A program made the translations under genes and the position numbers. Positions 8,612-17,651 of a stretch of 64,000 bases of DNA are shown in pieces (position 1 is the stretch's first letter; every line of letters begins with the position of its first letter). The notes below the pieces were generated by a model. That model searched no databases. It saw only the letters and a program-made list of their open reading frames with translations, and was not told the DNA's origin. The DNA is taken from assembly GCF_000204195.1 (NCBI RefSeq), contig NZ_AFBG01000020.1, positions 62,001 through 126,000 on the forward strand. The letters are read 5' to 3'. Origin of the DNA: Acidovorax radicis N35. Its GTDB lineage: Bacteria; Pseudomonadota; Gammaproteobacteria; Burkholderiales; Burkholderiaceae_C.

Positions 8612-9502
8612 TCACCCGCTCTGGTCGTGCTTTTGCAAAAATTCTTCCAATGCCTGCAGCACCTGGCCAGGCGCCTCGATCTGCGGCCAGTGGCCGATGC
8701 CGGGCAGCGACACCACATCGGCATCGGGCACCAGCGCGCGGTAGCGCTCCGCCATGTGGGCGCCCGAGTTCGGGTCCGCCGCGCCGTTGATCAGTCGCAC
8801 CGGCACCATGTGCTGCAGCAGCGGCCCTACCAGGCGGTCCCGCAGGGCCATGCGGTCGATGTAGAAGCGCCCGGTCTTGTGGCTGATGGCGCGGCCGTTG
8901 TGGTGGTTGACCAGCGCCCAGAAGTCTTGCAGCAGTGCAGGGGAAGGAAGGGTCTGTGGGCCAAAGAGGCGCGTGATGGTGCGTTCGAACGCTTTTGGGG
9001 GAATGCGCGGTGCGATCCAGCGGCCCAAGGGTGATGACAGCAGGTGCTGCAACATGCGCGGCTGGTACGCCTCGGGGCAGACGCCGCCGTTGAGCAGGGT
9101 GAGCGACTGGATGCGTGGCGCCAATGGGTGTGTCTGCCGCCGCGCCAGCATCTCCTGGGCCACGCTCACCCCCAGGTCGTGGGCGACGATGTGCACCTGT
9201 TGCACACCCAGCCGGTCCAGCAGCGCCTCCAGCAGGTCTGCATGGTTTTCGATGCCGTAGGTGTGGTCCGCGGGCTTGTCGGAAAAGCCCATGCCCAGCA
9301 GGTCCGGCACGATGAGGCGGTGGCGTGTGGCCAGGGGCGCCCACAGCGGATGCCAGTCGTACGAGCTGGTGGGGTAGCCATGGATGAGCAGCAACACGCT
9401 GCCGTGTTGGCCCGCTTGTGCCACGAACAGGCGATGGCCGCCCAGCGCGACCATGCCGCCCTGGGCCTGCCAGTGCCGCAGCGTGGGCGTCAGGCGGTCC
9501 AT
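8612..9502 (-). CDS. Alpha/beta-fold hydrolase with Asp nucleophile (haloalkane dehalogenase/epoxide hydrolase-like)
   Basis: The 296-residue hydrolase has the oxyanion segment HGYPTSSYDW, the nucleophile elbow AHDLGVSVA with aspartate in place of serine, and the catalytic-His region GIGHWPQIEAP. An Asp nucleophile is typical of the haloalkane dehalogenase and epoxide hydrolase branches. The ATG at 9502 overlaps the end of the MAPEG gene by 13 bases, so the two are probably co-transcribed. Substrate unknown. No signal peptide is seen, so the enzyme is likely cytosolic. Confidence 0.85.
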   Translation of the reverse strand: MDRLTPTLRHWQAQGGMVALGGHRLFVAQAGQHGSVLLLIHGYPTSSYDWHPLWAPLATRHRLIVPDLLGMGFSDKPADHTYGIENHADLLEALLDRLGVQQVHIVAHDLGVSVAQEMLARRQTHPLAPRIQSLTLLNGGVCPEAYQPRMLQHLLSSPLGRWIAPRIPPKAFERTITRLFGPQTLPSPALLQDFWALVNHHNGRAISHKTGRFYIDRMALRDRLVGPLLQHMVPVRLINGAADPNSGAHMAERYRALVPDADVVSLPGIGHWPQIEAPGQVLQALEEFLQKHDQSG

Positions 9503-9882
9503 GCGGTGTGTGCCAGCAGCGCCGTGGCCGTGAGTTGGGTGAGCAGCGTGAAGGCGTGTGCGGCCTGCCGCCACGCCAGCCGCCGGGTCAAGGCGCCCAT
9601 GCAATAGAGCAGCCGCGCCAACACAAAACCCGCGCAGGCCACCGCCAGCGCCCCGGGCGTTGCACTGTGGAGCTGCGCGTGGGCCAGCAGGAGCAGGCCG
9701 AACAGCATCGACTGTTCCAGCGTGTTGCCATGCGTGCGGATGGCCGCAGCCAGATCCTTGTGGCCTCCATCTCCCCAGGTCTGCCGGTAGCGCAGGCGCA
9801 GGCGCGACACGTGAAGGGACAGGGCCGTCAACAGCAGCGCCAGCGTGACCAAGGTGGTGGCTGCCAAGCTAAGGGTGGACAT
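9490..9882 (-). CDS. MAPEG-family membrane protein
   Basis: The 130-residue protein has about four hydrophobic segments. The loop RTHGNTLEQS, followed by a membrane helix and ARLLYCMGAL, matches the prokaryotic MAPEG family (membrane-associated eicosanoid/glutathione metabolism relatives). The ATG at 9882 is taken because the first membrane helix follows directly; an upstream extension to 9972 adds basic non-conserved sequence. It overlaps the downstream hydrolase. The function of bacterial members is mostly unknown. Confidence 0.78.
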   Translation of the reverse strand: MSTLSLAATTLVTLALLLTALSLHVSRLRLRYRQTWGDGGHKDLAAAIRTHGNTLEQSMLFGLLLLAHAQLHSATPGALAVACAGFVLARLLYCMGALTRRLAWRQAAHAFTLLTQLTATALLAHTAWTA

Positions 9883-10035
9883 GGATGAATGGGGTGGATG
9901 TCGGTTGAGAAGCCACCAGCTTAGAAAGCCCCGGCGCGATCGCCAATAGCACCAAAGGGCAGGTGTGTGCACCCACCACAGTGGCTTGCACGGGTGGGCG
10001 CGCGTGGAGGGAGCACGCCACCCGTGGTGGGGTGG

Positions 10036-11844
10036 TCAGCCCGGCGGGTGGCTTTGCAGAAAGGCCCGGAGCTTCATCGGCGCAATGGGCTTGGGCAGCA
10101 GGGTCAGGCCGGCCGCCGTGGCCCGCTGCTGCACGTCGGCCTGGTGGGCATCGGCCGTGACCAGCAGGGCCGGTGCGGGGCTGCCCAGGGCCTGGCGCAG
10201 GCGTGCGATCGCTGTTACCCCGTCGTCTGCGCCGGGCAGGCGCAGATCCACCACCAGGGCGTCGATGGGGTCTGCGGCGGTGTCCGCACGGGGCATCAGC
10301 GCCAGGGCGGCCGCCAGATCGCCGGCCTCGACCACGGCGCAGCCCCAGGACGCCAGCAGCCCGCAGAGCGCCTTGCGCGAATCCGCATCGTCTTCGAGCA
10401 CCAGAATCCGCCGCCCCGCGAGGGGCGCGGGTGTGGTGGCCTCGGCGGGCTGTGCCTGCAGTGGGGCGGCAGGGGCGGGCTTCGCCAAGGGAAGGCGCAG
10501 GCTGAAGCAGCTGCCATGACCGAGGGTGGATTGCACCGCGAGGTCGAGCCCCAGCAGGTCGCTCAGCCGTTTGGCGGTGGCCAGCCCCAGGCCCAGCCCC
10601 TGGCTACGGTTGCGCTGCGGGTTGTCGATCTGGTAGTACTCGTCAAAGATGCGCGGCAACTCGGCAGCCTCCATGCCCACGCCCGAGTCATGCACGGCCA
10701 GGGTGAGGGCTCCGCCCTCCTGCACAGCGTCAACGCGCACGAACCCTGCGGGCGTGTAGCGGATGGCGTTGGACACCAGGTTGGACAACACACGTGCCAG
10801 CAGGGCGCGGTCGCCCCACACGGTGGCCGGGGTGGTGGCAACCTGCAAGTCCAGCCCCCTTTCATGCGCCATGGCAGCAAAGTTGCCGGTCATTTCATCG
10901 AACAGGCCCTGCAGCGCAAAGGCCGTGGGCCGGGGTGTGAGGCTGCGTGCATCCAGCCGCGACAGTTCCAGCAGGCCCTCCACCAGAGCTCCCATGCTGC
11001 CCACACATTCGGCGATGGCGCCAGACAACTCCTGCACCCTGTCGGGTGTAGCGGCGGTGGGAGCGTGGCGCAGCGTGTGTGTGAGCAGCCCCAGGGCATT
11101 GAGGGGTTGACGCAGGTCATGGCTGACGGTGGCCAGAAAGCGGGCCTTGGAGGCATGTGCGGCCTCGGCGTCGGCGCGTGCCTGCCGGGTGGCTGCGTTT
11201 TCGCGCTGCAAGGCATCGATCAGGGCCAGCTTCTCTTGGCGTTGTGCGCGGGCTTGTGCAAGCGTATGCGCCTGCGTCTGGCCGCTGCGCCACACGTACA
11301 AGGCCATCAGCCCCGAGGCCAGCGCCAGCGCATAGTGCAGAGGCTGGTCCACCAGCACATCGCGCAGGGCCAGCGGGCCGAACACACCGGCGGCATAGGC
11401 TGCCAGTGCAGGCAGGTGGTGGGCCAGGTGCGTGACGCTGCCCAGCACCACGGCGGCCAGGCCAATGTGCAAGGCCATCTCGGCCACCACGTTGTGCGGG
11501 GCCACCAGCACCCAGCTGCCGGCCCCCCAGGCCAGCGCCTGGGCCAGTGCGCTGGCCACTACGCAGCGGGCCCAGAAGGCGTTGCGGCCCGGCTGCAGCG
11601 CCCCCGCACGGCGGTACGCCAGGCCCAGGCCGATGCGCAGACCGCGCACGGCCGCAAACGCGACCAGCCACCAGGCGATGGAAGTTGCAGGCACATCGCG
11701 CCAGAACAGCACGCTGAGGAAAAAAGCCTCCACCACCCCCACCAGGGCGGCCATCGGCGCGCCTCGGTACAGCGTGTCCAGGGCCTCGGCGTCCACGGCC
11801 ACGGCTGCGGCTGCGGCTGCGGCTGCGGGTTCGGACCGTGTCAT
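10036..11844 (-). CDS. Hybrid sensor histidine kinase with C-terminal receiver domain
   Basis: The 602-residue protein has an Ala-rich N-terminus, five to six membrane helices (about residues 28-190), a coiled-coil linker, an H-box FLATVSHDLRQP, ATPase motifs (NLVSNAIRYT, DSGVGM, GLGLGLA) and a C-terminal receiver (about 480-600) with the phospho-acceptor in VVDLRLPG and the lysine in LPKPI. It overlaps the LuxR-type regulator gene upstream by 4 bases (ATGA), so the two form a coupled two-component unit. No periplasmic sensor domain is visible, so the stimulus may be sensed within the membrane. Signal unknown. Confidence 0.93.
   Translation of the reverse strand: MTRSEPAAAAAAAAVAVDAEALDTLYRGAPMAALVGVVEAFFLSVLFWRDVPATSIAWWLVAFAAVRGLRIGLGLAYRRAGALQPGRNAFWARCVVASALAQALAWGAGSWVLVAPHNVVAEMALHIGLAAVVLGSVTHLAHHLPALAAYAAGVFGPLALRDVLVDQPLHYALALASGLMALYVWRSGQTQAHTLAQARAQRQEKLALIDALQRENAATRQARADAEAAHASKARFLATVSHDLRQPLNALGLLTHTLRHAPTAATPDRVQELSGAIAECVGSMGALVEGLLELSRLDARSLTPRPTAFALQGLFDEMTGNFAAMAHERGLDLQVATTPATVWGDRALLARVLSNLVSNAIRYTPAGFVRVDAVQEGGALTLAVHDSGVGMEAAELPRIFDEYYQIDNPQRNRSQGLGLGLATAKRLSDLLGLDLAVQSTLGHGSCFSLRLPLAKPAPAAPLQAQPAEATTPAPLAGRRILVLEDDADSRKALCGLLASWGCAVVEAGDLAAALALMPRADTAADPIDALVVDLRLPGADDGVTAIARLRQALGSPAPALLVTADAHQADVQQRATAAGLTLLPKPIAPMKLRAFLQSHPPG
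11802..11828. repeat. CGGCTG hexanucleotide tandem repeat in the kinase N-terminus
   Basis: About 4.5 perfect tandem copies of CGGCTG encode a run of eight alanines (residues 7-14 of the histidine kinase on the minus strand). A six-base unit preserves the frame when copies are gained or lost. Confidence 0.85.
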
Positions 11845-12446
11845 CGGTGCAGCAACCCTTGTGTGCGGGCCACCACCAGCAGGTGGGTGCGGTTGCGCGC
11901 CTGCAGGGTGTCCAGCAACGCGGTGACGTGGAGCTTGACGGTGCGTTCGGCGATACCCAGTTCCTGCGCGATGCGCTTGTTGGGGTGCCCCAGGGCCACC
12001 AGCTGCAACACCTCGCGCTGCCGAGCTGTGGGGGTGGGGGCGGCGCTGGCCTGCGGAGGTGCTGGAGTTTCAAACACCACGCCCCCTTCGGCAATGCGCT
12101 GCAGCGCGGCCGCCAGTGCAGGCACGGGCTGTGATTTTCCAAGAAAGCCGCTCGCCCCGGCGCCACGCGCCGCCGCAGCCAGCGCGGGGTCTTCGTCGCC
12201 CGATATCAGTACGCGGGCGACGAGCGGGAACTGCACGGCAAAAAGCCGCAGGCCCTCCAGGCCGGTGTGGGCGCCCAGGCGCTGGTCCAGCAGCACCAGG
12301 TCCAGGTCCTGCTCGCCCGCTGCCGCCTGCAGCCCTGCGTCCAGCGTGGGCGCGGTCAGTACCTGCGCAGCCGGCAGCGCCTGGGCAAGCGCGTGTGCGA
12401 AGCCCACACAGAACAGGGGGTGGTCGTCCACCAGCAGGAGTTTCAT
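11841..12446 (-). CDS. LuxR/NarL-family response regulator
   Basis: The 201-residue regulator has an N-terminal receiver (acidic pair in LVDDHP, phospho-acceptor in VLLDQRL, lysine in GFLGKS) and a C-terminal LuxR helix-turn-helix (TARQREVLQLVALG, then NKRIAQELGIAERTVKLH). It is the first gene of the pair with the hybrid kinase, overlapping its start by 4 bases. A 14-base perfect palindrome lies 65 bases upstream in the gap with the divergent carbonic anhydrase gene and may be its operator. Its regulon is not evident. Confidence 0.93.
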   Translation of the reverse strand: MKLLLVDDHPLFCVGFAHALAQALPAAQVLTAPTLDAGLQAAAGEQDLDLVLLDQRLGAHTGLEGLRLFAVQFPLVARVLISGDEDPALAAAARGAGASGFLGKSQPVPALAAALQRIAEGGVVFETPAPPQASAAPTPTARQREVLQLVALGHPNKRIAQELGIAERTVKLHVTALLDTLQARNRTHLLVVARTQGLLHR

Positions 12447-12510
12447 GCCGGGGATTGTGGTGTACGCCGTGGCTTGTTTGACACGGCATCAGGGCCTTGT
12501 GCAATTTCTG

Positions 12511-12524
12511 TTGCCGTACGGCAA
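12511..12524. promoter_or_regulatory. Perfect 14-bp palindrome, candidate operator
   Basis: TTGCCGTACGGCAA is a perfect palindrome without spacer, in the 255-base divergent gap between the LuxR-type regulator (start 12446) and the carbonic anhydrase (start 12702). Position and dyad symmetry fit a binding site for a dimeric regulator, possibly the adjacent LuxR protein. This is inference from position only. Confidence 0.45.
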
Positions 12525-12701
12525 GCCGTTTGCTCAGAATCCGGGCGGCCCTGCGCGTTGTGGGGCCCGCGTTGTGTGCCGGTTTGTGTGTTGCTGCCGT
12601 GCTGCCAGAAGCCTTCCAGGGCGAAATCCGAAGGGGCTGCTGTGCTCGGAGCCAATATGCAGGCAGGCTGCAGCATTTCCTCACCTGTCTTCAATAAAAC
12701 C

Positions 12702-13460
12702 ATGAAATACCAAACATTGATTCGACACACCACCGTGGCTGCCCTGGCGCTGTGTGCGGCCACCTGGGCCGGTGCCCAAGGGGCTCACCCGCATTGGGAG
12801 TACAAGGGCAAACACGGCGCCACCCACTGGGGGGCGCTGGAGCCAGGCTTCGAGGCCTGCGCGCGCGGTGCGGCGCAGAGCCCCATCGACATTCGCAAGA
12901 CCGTGAAAGAGGCGTTGCCCGCGCTGGACTTCCAGTACGCGGCCGGTGCCCCCACGCTGGTCAACAATGGGCATACCGTGCAGGTGAACATGCCCGCGGG
13001 CAGCAAACTGGTGGTGGATGGCAAGCCAATGGACCTGCTGCAGTTCCACTTCCACACCCCCAGCGAGGAGGCCATTGGTGGCAAGCATGCGGCCATGGTG
13101 GCGCACTTTGTGCACAAGGGCGCGGACGGTGGGCTGGGCGTGGTGGCGGTGCTGCTCCAGACCGGCAAGACCAACGCGGCCTGGGCGCCCATCTTTGCGC
13201 ACTTGCCGCGTGTGGGTGAGCAGGTGACGGTCGATGGCCTGAGCCTGGATGCCAGCACCCTCTTGCCTGCCAAGAAGGGCTACTACAGCTTTGCCGGCTC
13301 ATTGACCACGCCGCCCTGTTCTGAGGGGGTTCAGTGGATGGTGCTCAAGGAGCCTGTGAAATTGGGCGCCCAGCAGATCAAGGCGTTTCGCCAGCTCTAC
13401 AACGCCAACGCGCGGCCGCTGCAGCCGCTCAACGGACGGGTGGTGAAGGAAAGCGCCTGA
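12702..13460 (+). CDS. Periplasmic alpha-carbonic anhydrase
   Basis: The 252-residue protein has a signal peptide (MKYQTLIRHT, hydrophobic core, cleavage near AGAQG). The alpha-class motifs follow: QSPIDI, the zinc-ligand strand FHFHTPSEE, a third His in MVAHFVHKG, and LTTPPCSEGVQW near the substrate pocket. The enzyme interconverts CO2 and bicarbonate in the periplasm. It is transcribed alone, divergent from the two-component pair, and ends at a strong hairpin and an intrinsic terminator. The ATG at 12702 gives a normal signal peptide. Confidence 0.95.
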   Translation: MKYQTLIRHTTVAALALCAATWAGAQGAHPHWEYKGKHGATHWGALEPGFEACARGAAQSPIDIRKTVKEALPALDFQYAAGAPTLVNNGHTVQVNMPAGSKLVVDGKPMDLLQFHFHTPSEEAIGGKHAAMVAHFVHKGADGGLGVVAVLLQTGKTNAAWAPIFAHLPRVGEQVTVDGLSLDASTLLPAKKGYYSFAGSLTTPPCSEGVQWMVLKEPVKLGAQQIKAFRQLYNANARPLQPLNGRVVKESA

Positions 13461-13464
13461 CGGT

Positions 13465-13502
13465 GCTCAGCCGACCTCCTGGTTTCCAGAGGTCGGCTGA
13501 GC
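13465..13502. terminator. Strong hairpin after the carbonic anhydrase gene
   Basis: GCTCAGCCGACCTC (13465-13478) pairs perfectly with GAGGTCGGCTGAGC (13489-13502) across a 10-base loop. No T-run follows directly, so it may stabilise the mRNA end or slow polymerase before the true terminator 40 bases on. Confidence 0.65.
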
Positions 13503-13526
13503 CTTCAGGCGATGTGCAGGCCATAG

Positions 13527-14801
13527 TCAGGCTGTAGCGGCCGCAGGCGCCATGCTGGTGCCTGCGGTTTTTTGTGGGCGAGCCGCCACACAGTCGGCCG
13601 CATGGGTTGCCAGCGCGGCCAGCAACTCGTCCACATCGGCCGCCGTGTGGGCGGCCGACAGCGCAATGCGCAACCGGGCCGTGCCCACGGGCACCGTGGG
13701 CGGGCGGATGGCCGGCACCCACAGGCCTTGGCGGCGCAGGCTTTCCATCACGGCCAGGGCTGCTTCGTTGCTGCCGATGATGAGCGCCTGCACCGCCGTG
13801 TGGGACGGCAGCAGGTGCCAGCCCAGTTCCGGGGGCAGCGTCGCCAGGCCTTCGCGCAATTGCACAATGCGCTGGCGCAGCCCCTCCCGCAGGTCGTCTG
13901 CCGCCGCGATCAACTCCAGGCTTTTGCGCAACGCGCTCGCCAGCAGGGGTGGCGCGGCCGTGGCAAAGATGTAGGTGCGGGTTTTCTGCAGCAGCCATTC
14001 AATGAGTGCAGCATCTCCCGCCACAAAGGCGCCAGCCACGCCCGCTGCCTTGCCCAGCGTGGCCATGTAGAGCACCCGGCGCGATGCCGTGGCGCCCGTC
14101 AGGCCCGCCTGCGCGAGGCTGCCGCGTCCCTGGGGGCCGAGCACGCCAAAGCCATGGGCGTCGTCGAGCAGCAGCAGTGCGTCGTGGCGTTCGCACAGCG
14201 CGAGCAGGGCAGGGATGTCGATCAGATCGCCGTCCATGCTGAAGACGGCATCGCTGACCACCAGCTTGCGCCGGGCGGGGCTGGCGGCGAGCTGTGCTTC
14301 CAGCGCGGCCAGGTCGGCATGGGGGTAGCGGTGGATGGTGGCGCGCGACAGGCGGGCACCGTCAATCAGGCAGGCGTGGTTGAGCGCATCGGAAAACAGC
14401 GCATCGCCATCGCCCACCAGCGCCGGGATGATGCCGGTGTTGGTGGCATAGCCCGCGTAGAAGTAAAGCGCACGGGGCAGTTGCACGAAGGCGGCCAGGT
14501 CTTGCTCGAGCGCATCGTTGGCGGCGCTGTGCCCGCTGACCAGGGGCGAGCCGCCGGAGCCCACGCCAAAGGTGTGCGTGGCGTCGCGGGCGGCCTCGGC
14601 CAGCGCTGGGTGGCTGGCCAAGCCCAGGTAGTCGTTGCTGCAAAAGGCCAGCATGGGCTGGCCGTCCACCAACAGGCGGGCACCCTTGGCGGGCACCACC
14701 ACGCGGCGGCGGCGCAGCAGGTGCGCGCGCTCGATGTCGGCCAGGCGCCCCGGAATCTCGTCGAGCCAGGATGTGGGGTGGGATTCCTGCGTCATAGCCA
14801 T
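13527..14801 (-). CDS. bioF: 8-amino-7-oxononanoate synthase
   Basis: The 424-residue alpha-oxoamine synthase has [24 protein letters not shown], the PLP-pairing [10 protein letters not shown] and the Schiff-base lysine in [10 protein letters not shown]. It condenses pimeloyl thioester with alanine in biotin synthesis. It is the last gene of panD-bioA-bioD-bioF and overlaps the bioD stop by 10 bases. The C-terminal tail (about 20 residues, Ala/Thr-rich) extends beyond the usual end and overlaps an antisense terminator. Confidence 0.95.
   Translation of the reverse strand: MAMTQESHPTSWLDEIPGRLADIERAHLLRRRRVVVPAKGARLLVDGQPMLAFCSNDYLGLASHPALAEAARDATHTFGVGSGGSPLVSGHSAANDALEQDLAAFVQLPRALYFYAGYATNTGIIPALVGDGDALFSDALNHACLIDGARLSRATIHRYPHADLAALEAQLAASPARRKLVVSDAVFSMDGDLIDIPALLALCERHDALLLLDDAHGFGVLGPQGRGSLAQAGLTGATASRRVLYMATLGKAAGVAGAFVAGDAALIEWLLQKTRTYIFATAAPPLLASALRKSLELIAAADDLREGLRQRIVQLREGLATLPPELGWHLLPSHTAVQALIIGSNEAALAVMESLRRQGLWVPAIRPPTVPVGTARLRIALSAAHTAADVDELLAALATHAADCVAARPQKTAGTSMAPAAATA
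13541..13568 (+). terminator. Intrinsic terminator of the carbonic anhydrase gene, inside the bioF 3' end
   Basis: CCGCAGGCGCC pairs with GGTGCCTGCGG (one G-U pair, five-base loop), followed directly by TTTTTT, the form of a plus-strand Rho-independent terminator. It lies within the last 15 codons of the convergent bioF gene, so those codons double as terminator sequence. Confidence 0.75.
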
Positions 14802-15463
14802 TCTCCGGGGAGCTCAAACACCAGGCTGCGCGCATCGGGCAGGTCCTGGTAAGGCACCTCGGCCAGCAGCGGTGCGCCCAGGCGCGCACGCAGGTAGGCG
14901 ATGTTCTCGTCGGCGGCTTCCATCTCGGGGTCCACACGGTTGGCCACCCAACCGGCCAGGGTGAGGCCGCGCGTGCGAATGGCTTCGGCCGTGAGCAGCG
15001 CATGGTTGAGGCAGCCCAGGCGCAGGCCTACCACCAGCACCACCGGCAGCGCCAGGGCCTGGGCCAGGTCGGCGCCGGTCTGGGTGTTGGTCAGCGGCAC
15101 ATGAAAGCCCCCCGCGCCCTCCACCACCACCGCATCGGCCTGCGCGGCCAGAGCCTGGTAGCTGCGCACGATGGCGGCGATGTCGATCTGCACCCCGGCG
15201 CGTTCTGCCGCGATGTGGGGCGAGAGCGGGTCGAGCAGCAGAACGGGGTTGTCCAGCTCGGGTGCCACGGCCAGGGTGGAGGCCGAGCGCAGTGCGATGG
15301 CGTCCTCGCTGGCCCAGTCCTCGCCCCACGGTACGACGCCGGCCGCCACGGGCTTCATGCCGACCACGCGGCGGTGGTGCGGCGCGAGGGCGTGCAGCAG
15401 GCCGGTGGACACCAGCGTCTTGCCGACGCCTGTGTCGGTACCGGTGACAAAACATCCAATCAT
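14792..15463 (-). CDS. bioD: Dethiobiotin synthetase
   Basis: The 223-residue P-loop enzyme has GTDTGVGKT at residues 7-15, MKPVAAG and the [12 protein letters not shown] segment. It closes the ureido ring of dethiobiotin with CO2 and ATP. The ATG at 15463 overlaps the bioA stop by 4 bases (ATGA) and gives the standard N-terminus [12 protein letters not shown]; longer forms are unsupported. Confidence 0.95.
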   Translation of the reverse strand: MIGCFVTGTDTGVGKTLVSTGLLHALAPHHRRVVGMKPVAAGVVPWGEDWASEDAIALRSASTLAVAPELDNPVLLLDPLSPHIAAERAGVQIDIAAIVRSYQALAAQADAVVVEGAGGFHVPLTNTQTGADLAQALALPVVLVVGLRLGCLNHALLTAEAIRTRGLTLAGWVANRVDPEMEAADENIAYLRARLGAPLLAEVPYQDLPDARSLVFELPGEWL

Positions 15464-16788
15464 GGATTCTCCTCCTGCAGGGTGGCGTTCAGTGCGTCGA
15501 GCGCACCGCTGGCAAGGCACTGCACGGCCTCTTCATCCAGCGCATAGGGTGGCATGGCATACAACGTATTTCCAATAGGCCGCAGCACCAGCCCACGCGC
15601 CATGGCGTGCTGGTGGTAGCGGCGTGCAAAGTCGGGGGCTGCCGTATCAATGTCCCAGGCCCAGATCATCCCCAGACGGCGCGCATGGCGCACGCGCGGA
15701 TGGTGGGTGAGAGGCGCACAGGCGGCGTCGAGGCGCAGGGCCAGGGTCGCGTTGGCGTTCAGGGCATCGAGTTCGTCGAACAGTTCCAGCGTGGCCAGCG
15801 CCGCGCGGCAGGCCAGCGGGTTGCCGGTGTACGAGTGCGAATGCAGAAAGCCCCGCGCCACATCGTCGTCGTAGAACGCGGCGTACACCCCATCGGTGGT
15901 CAGCACGGCCGACAGGGGCAGCGTGCCGCCCGTGAGTCCTTTGGACAGACAAATGAAATCCGGCCGGATGCCCGCCTGCTGGTGCGCGAACATCGTGCCG
16001 GTGCGGCCAAAGCCGACGGCGATCTCGTCCACCACCAGGTGCACCTCGTAGCGGCTGCACAGCGCGCGCGCCAGGCGCAGGTATTCGGGGCTGTGCATCG
16101 CCATGCCGGCGGCGCACTGCACCAGCGGTTCGACGATGAGTGCGGCCGTGGTTTCGTGGTGCTCGGCCAGCCAGATTTCCAGCGCGGCAATGGCGCGCCG
16201 CGCCACATCGTCAGCGTTCTCGCCGGCAGCGGCGCCGCGTGCATCAGGGCTGGGCACCGTGTCCGCCAAACGCACCAGTGGCGCATAGGCCTCGCGGAAG
16301 ATCGCGATGTCGGTCACGGCCAGCGCGCCCACGGTCTCGCCGTGGTAGCCGCCTGCCAGGCCCACGAAGCGGCTCTTGGCGGGCAGGCCCCTGTTGCGCC
16401 AGTAGTGCGCGCTCATCTTCAGCGCGATCTCGGTGGCGGCTGCTCCGTCGCTGCCGTAGAACGCATGGCCCAGGCCGGTGAGTGCAACCAGGCGCTCCGA
16501 CAGCTCCACCACCGGCGCGTGTGTGAAGCCTGCCAGCATCACGTGGTCGAGCTTGCCCAGCTGGTCCACCAGCGCGGCCTGGAGGTGAGGGTGGCTGTGG
16601 CCAAACAGGTTGACCCACCAGGAGCTGATGCCGTCCAGGTAGCGCTGGCCGTCGGTGCCATAGAGCCACGGGCCCTGCGCGCGGGCGATAGCCACGGGGG
16701 GCTGGGCCTCGTGCCGCTTCATCTGCGTGCAGGGGTGCCAGACGCTGGCGAGGCTGCGGGCCACGAGCCCGTCGTGCGTAGGCTGCAT
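15460..16788 (-). CDS. bioA: Adenosylmethionine-8-amino-7-oxononanoate aminotransferase
   Basis: The 442-residue class-III aminotransferase has VWHPCTQMK near the N-terminus, SSWWVNLFGH, a glycine-rich FYGSDGAAATE, the PLP aspartate in VVDEIAVGFGRTG and the Schiff-base lysine in CLSKGLTGGTLP. It makes 7,8-diaminononanoate. It starts 2 bases after the panD stop, so the two are surely co-transcribed. Confidence 0.95.
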   Translation of the reverse strand: MQPTHDGLVARSLASVWHPCTQMKRHEAQPPVAIARAQGPWLYGTDGQRYLDGISSWWVNLFGHSHPHLQAALVDQLGKLDHVMLAGFTHAPVVELSERLVALTGLGHAFYGSDGAAATEIALKMSAHYWRNRGLPAKSRFVGLAGGYHGETVGALAVTDIAIFREAYAPLVRLADTVPSPDARGAAAGENADDVARRAIAALEIWLAEHHETTAALIVEPLVQCAAGMAMHSPEYLRLARALCSRYEVHLVVDEIAVGFGRTGTMFAHQQAGIRPDFICLSKGLTGGTLPLSAVLTTDGVYAAFYDDDVARGFLHSHSYTGNPLACRAALATLELFDELDALNANATLALRLDAACAPLTHHPRVRHARRLGMIWAWDIDTAAPDFARRYHQHAMARGLVLRPIGNTLYAMPPYALDEEAVQCLASGALDALNATLQEENP

Positions 16789-16790
16789 GT

Positions 16791-17171
16791 TCAGACCACT
16801 TGGGTAGGCACGGCGTGGCGCAGTTCGGTCTGGCGGTTGTGGTCGTCCACAAACACCAGCTGGGGCTGGTGGGTGGGCACCTGGTCCTCATGCACCTGGG
16901 CGAAGGCCGCGATGATGATCAGGTCGCCTGCGGATGCGCGGCGCGCGGCCGAGCCGTTCACCGAGATCATCCCGCTGCCGCGCTGGCCCTTGATGGCGTA
17001 GGTGACGAAACGCTCGCCGTTGTTGATGTTCCAGATGTGGATCTGCTCGTTTTCGGCGATGTTGGCCGCATCGAGCAGGTCTTCGTCGATGGCGCAGGAG
17101 CCCTCGTAATGCAGCTCGCACTGGGTCACGGCGACGCGATGGATCTTGGATTTGAGCAGGGTGCGGAACAT
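16791..17171 (-). CDS. panD: Aspartate 1-decarboxylase proenzyme
   Basis: The 126-residue pyruvoyl enzyme has the self-processing site YEGSCAID (cleavage between Gly24 and Ser25), the WNINNGERF segment and the NGSAAR motif. It makes beta-alanine for pantothenate and CoA. Length is standard. It heads an operon with the biotin genes bioA, bioD and bioF, an arrangement joining two cofactor pathways that both feed acyl-carrier chemistry. Confidence 0.95.
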   Translation of the reverse strand: MFRTLLKSKIHRVAVTQCELHYEGSCAIDEDLLDAANIAENEQIHIWNINNGERFVTYAIKGQRGSGMISVNGSAARRASAGDLIIIAAFAQVHEDQVPTHQPQLVFVDDHNRQTELRHAVPTQVV

Positions 17172-17253
17172 CGGACTTCCTTGCGATGAAGACGTTGAAA
17201 GGGTGACGGCAGACAGCGCCAGCGCTTGAAGGCACGCGGGGCGGGCGGCAGGG

Positions 17254-17628
17254 TCAATGGACAGAAAAATCGAGCACGCAGCTGTCGCCCAGTGCTTCGC
17301 GCCACACGCGCACGCGGCTCACGCGGGGGCGAAGTTCGGAAGGCAGGGCCTGGGCGATGAAGACGCACAGGTTCTCGAGCGTGGGTGTGGCCAGGCCCGG
17401 CACGTCGTCCAGCATGTGGTGGTCAAGCTGCCCGCGCACCACCTCCAGGCCCCGGCGCAGCAGGCCCAGGTCCAGCACCATGCCGGTAGCGGGGTCGAGT
17501 GGTCCACTGAGCGAGACCTCGGCGTGGTAGGTGTGGCCGTGCACGCGGCGGCTGCCTTCGGCCTCGATCTCACGGCGCAGGGTGTGGGCGGCGTCGAAGA
17601 AGAACCGCTGGGAGATGGTGAACAACAT
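17254..17628 (-). CDS. queD: 6-carboxy-5,6,7,8-tetrahydropterin synthase
   Basis: The 124-residue protein has [10 protein letters not shown] and [12 protein letters not shown] (zinc histidines), the LDHHMLDD helix and the [10 protein letters not shown] segment of the QueD/PTPS family. It makes carboxytetrahydropterin for queuosine tRNA modification. It follows queE by 23 bases. The ATG at 17628 gives the standard N-terminus; an in-frame extension upstream is not conserved-looking. Confidence 0.93.
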   Translation of the reverse strand: MLFTISQRFFFDAAHTLRREIEAEGSRRVHGHTYHAEVSLSGPLDPATGMVLDLGLLRRGLEVVRGQLDHHMLDDVPGLATPTLENLCVFIAQALPSELRPRVSRVRVWREALGDSCVLDFSVH

Positions 17629-17651
17629 ACGGGAACCAAAAAGAAAACCGC

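Noticed and set aside
9..12705. Very long open frames opposite the metallophore, receptor and kinase genes (for example plus strand 3552-6053 and 9967-12705).
   Set aside because: They are antisense to genes with clear catalytic motifs; high GC leaves few stops on the other strand, and their translations are His/Gln/Arg-rich without recognisable domains.
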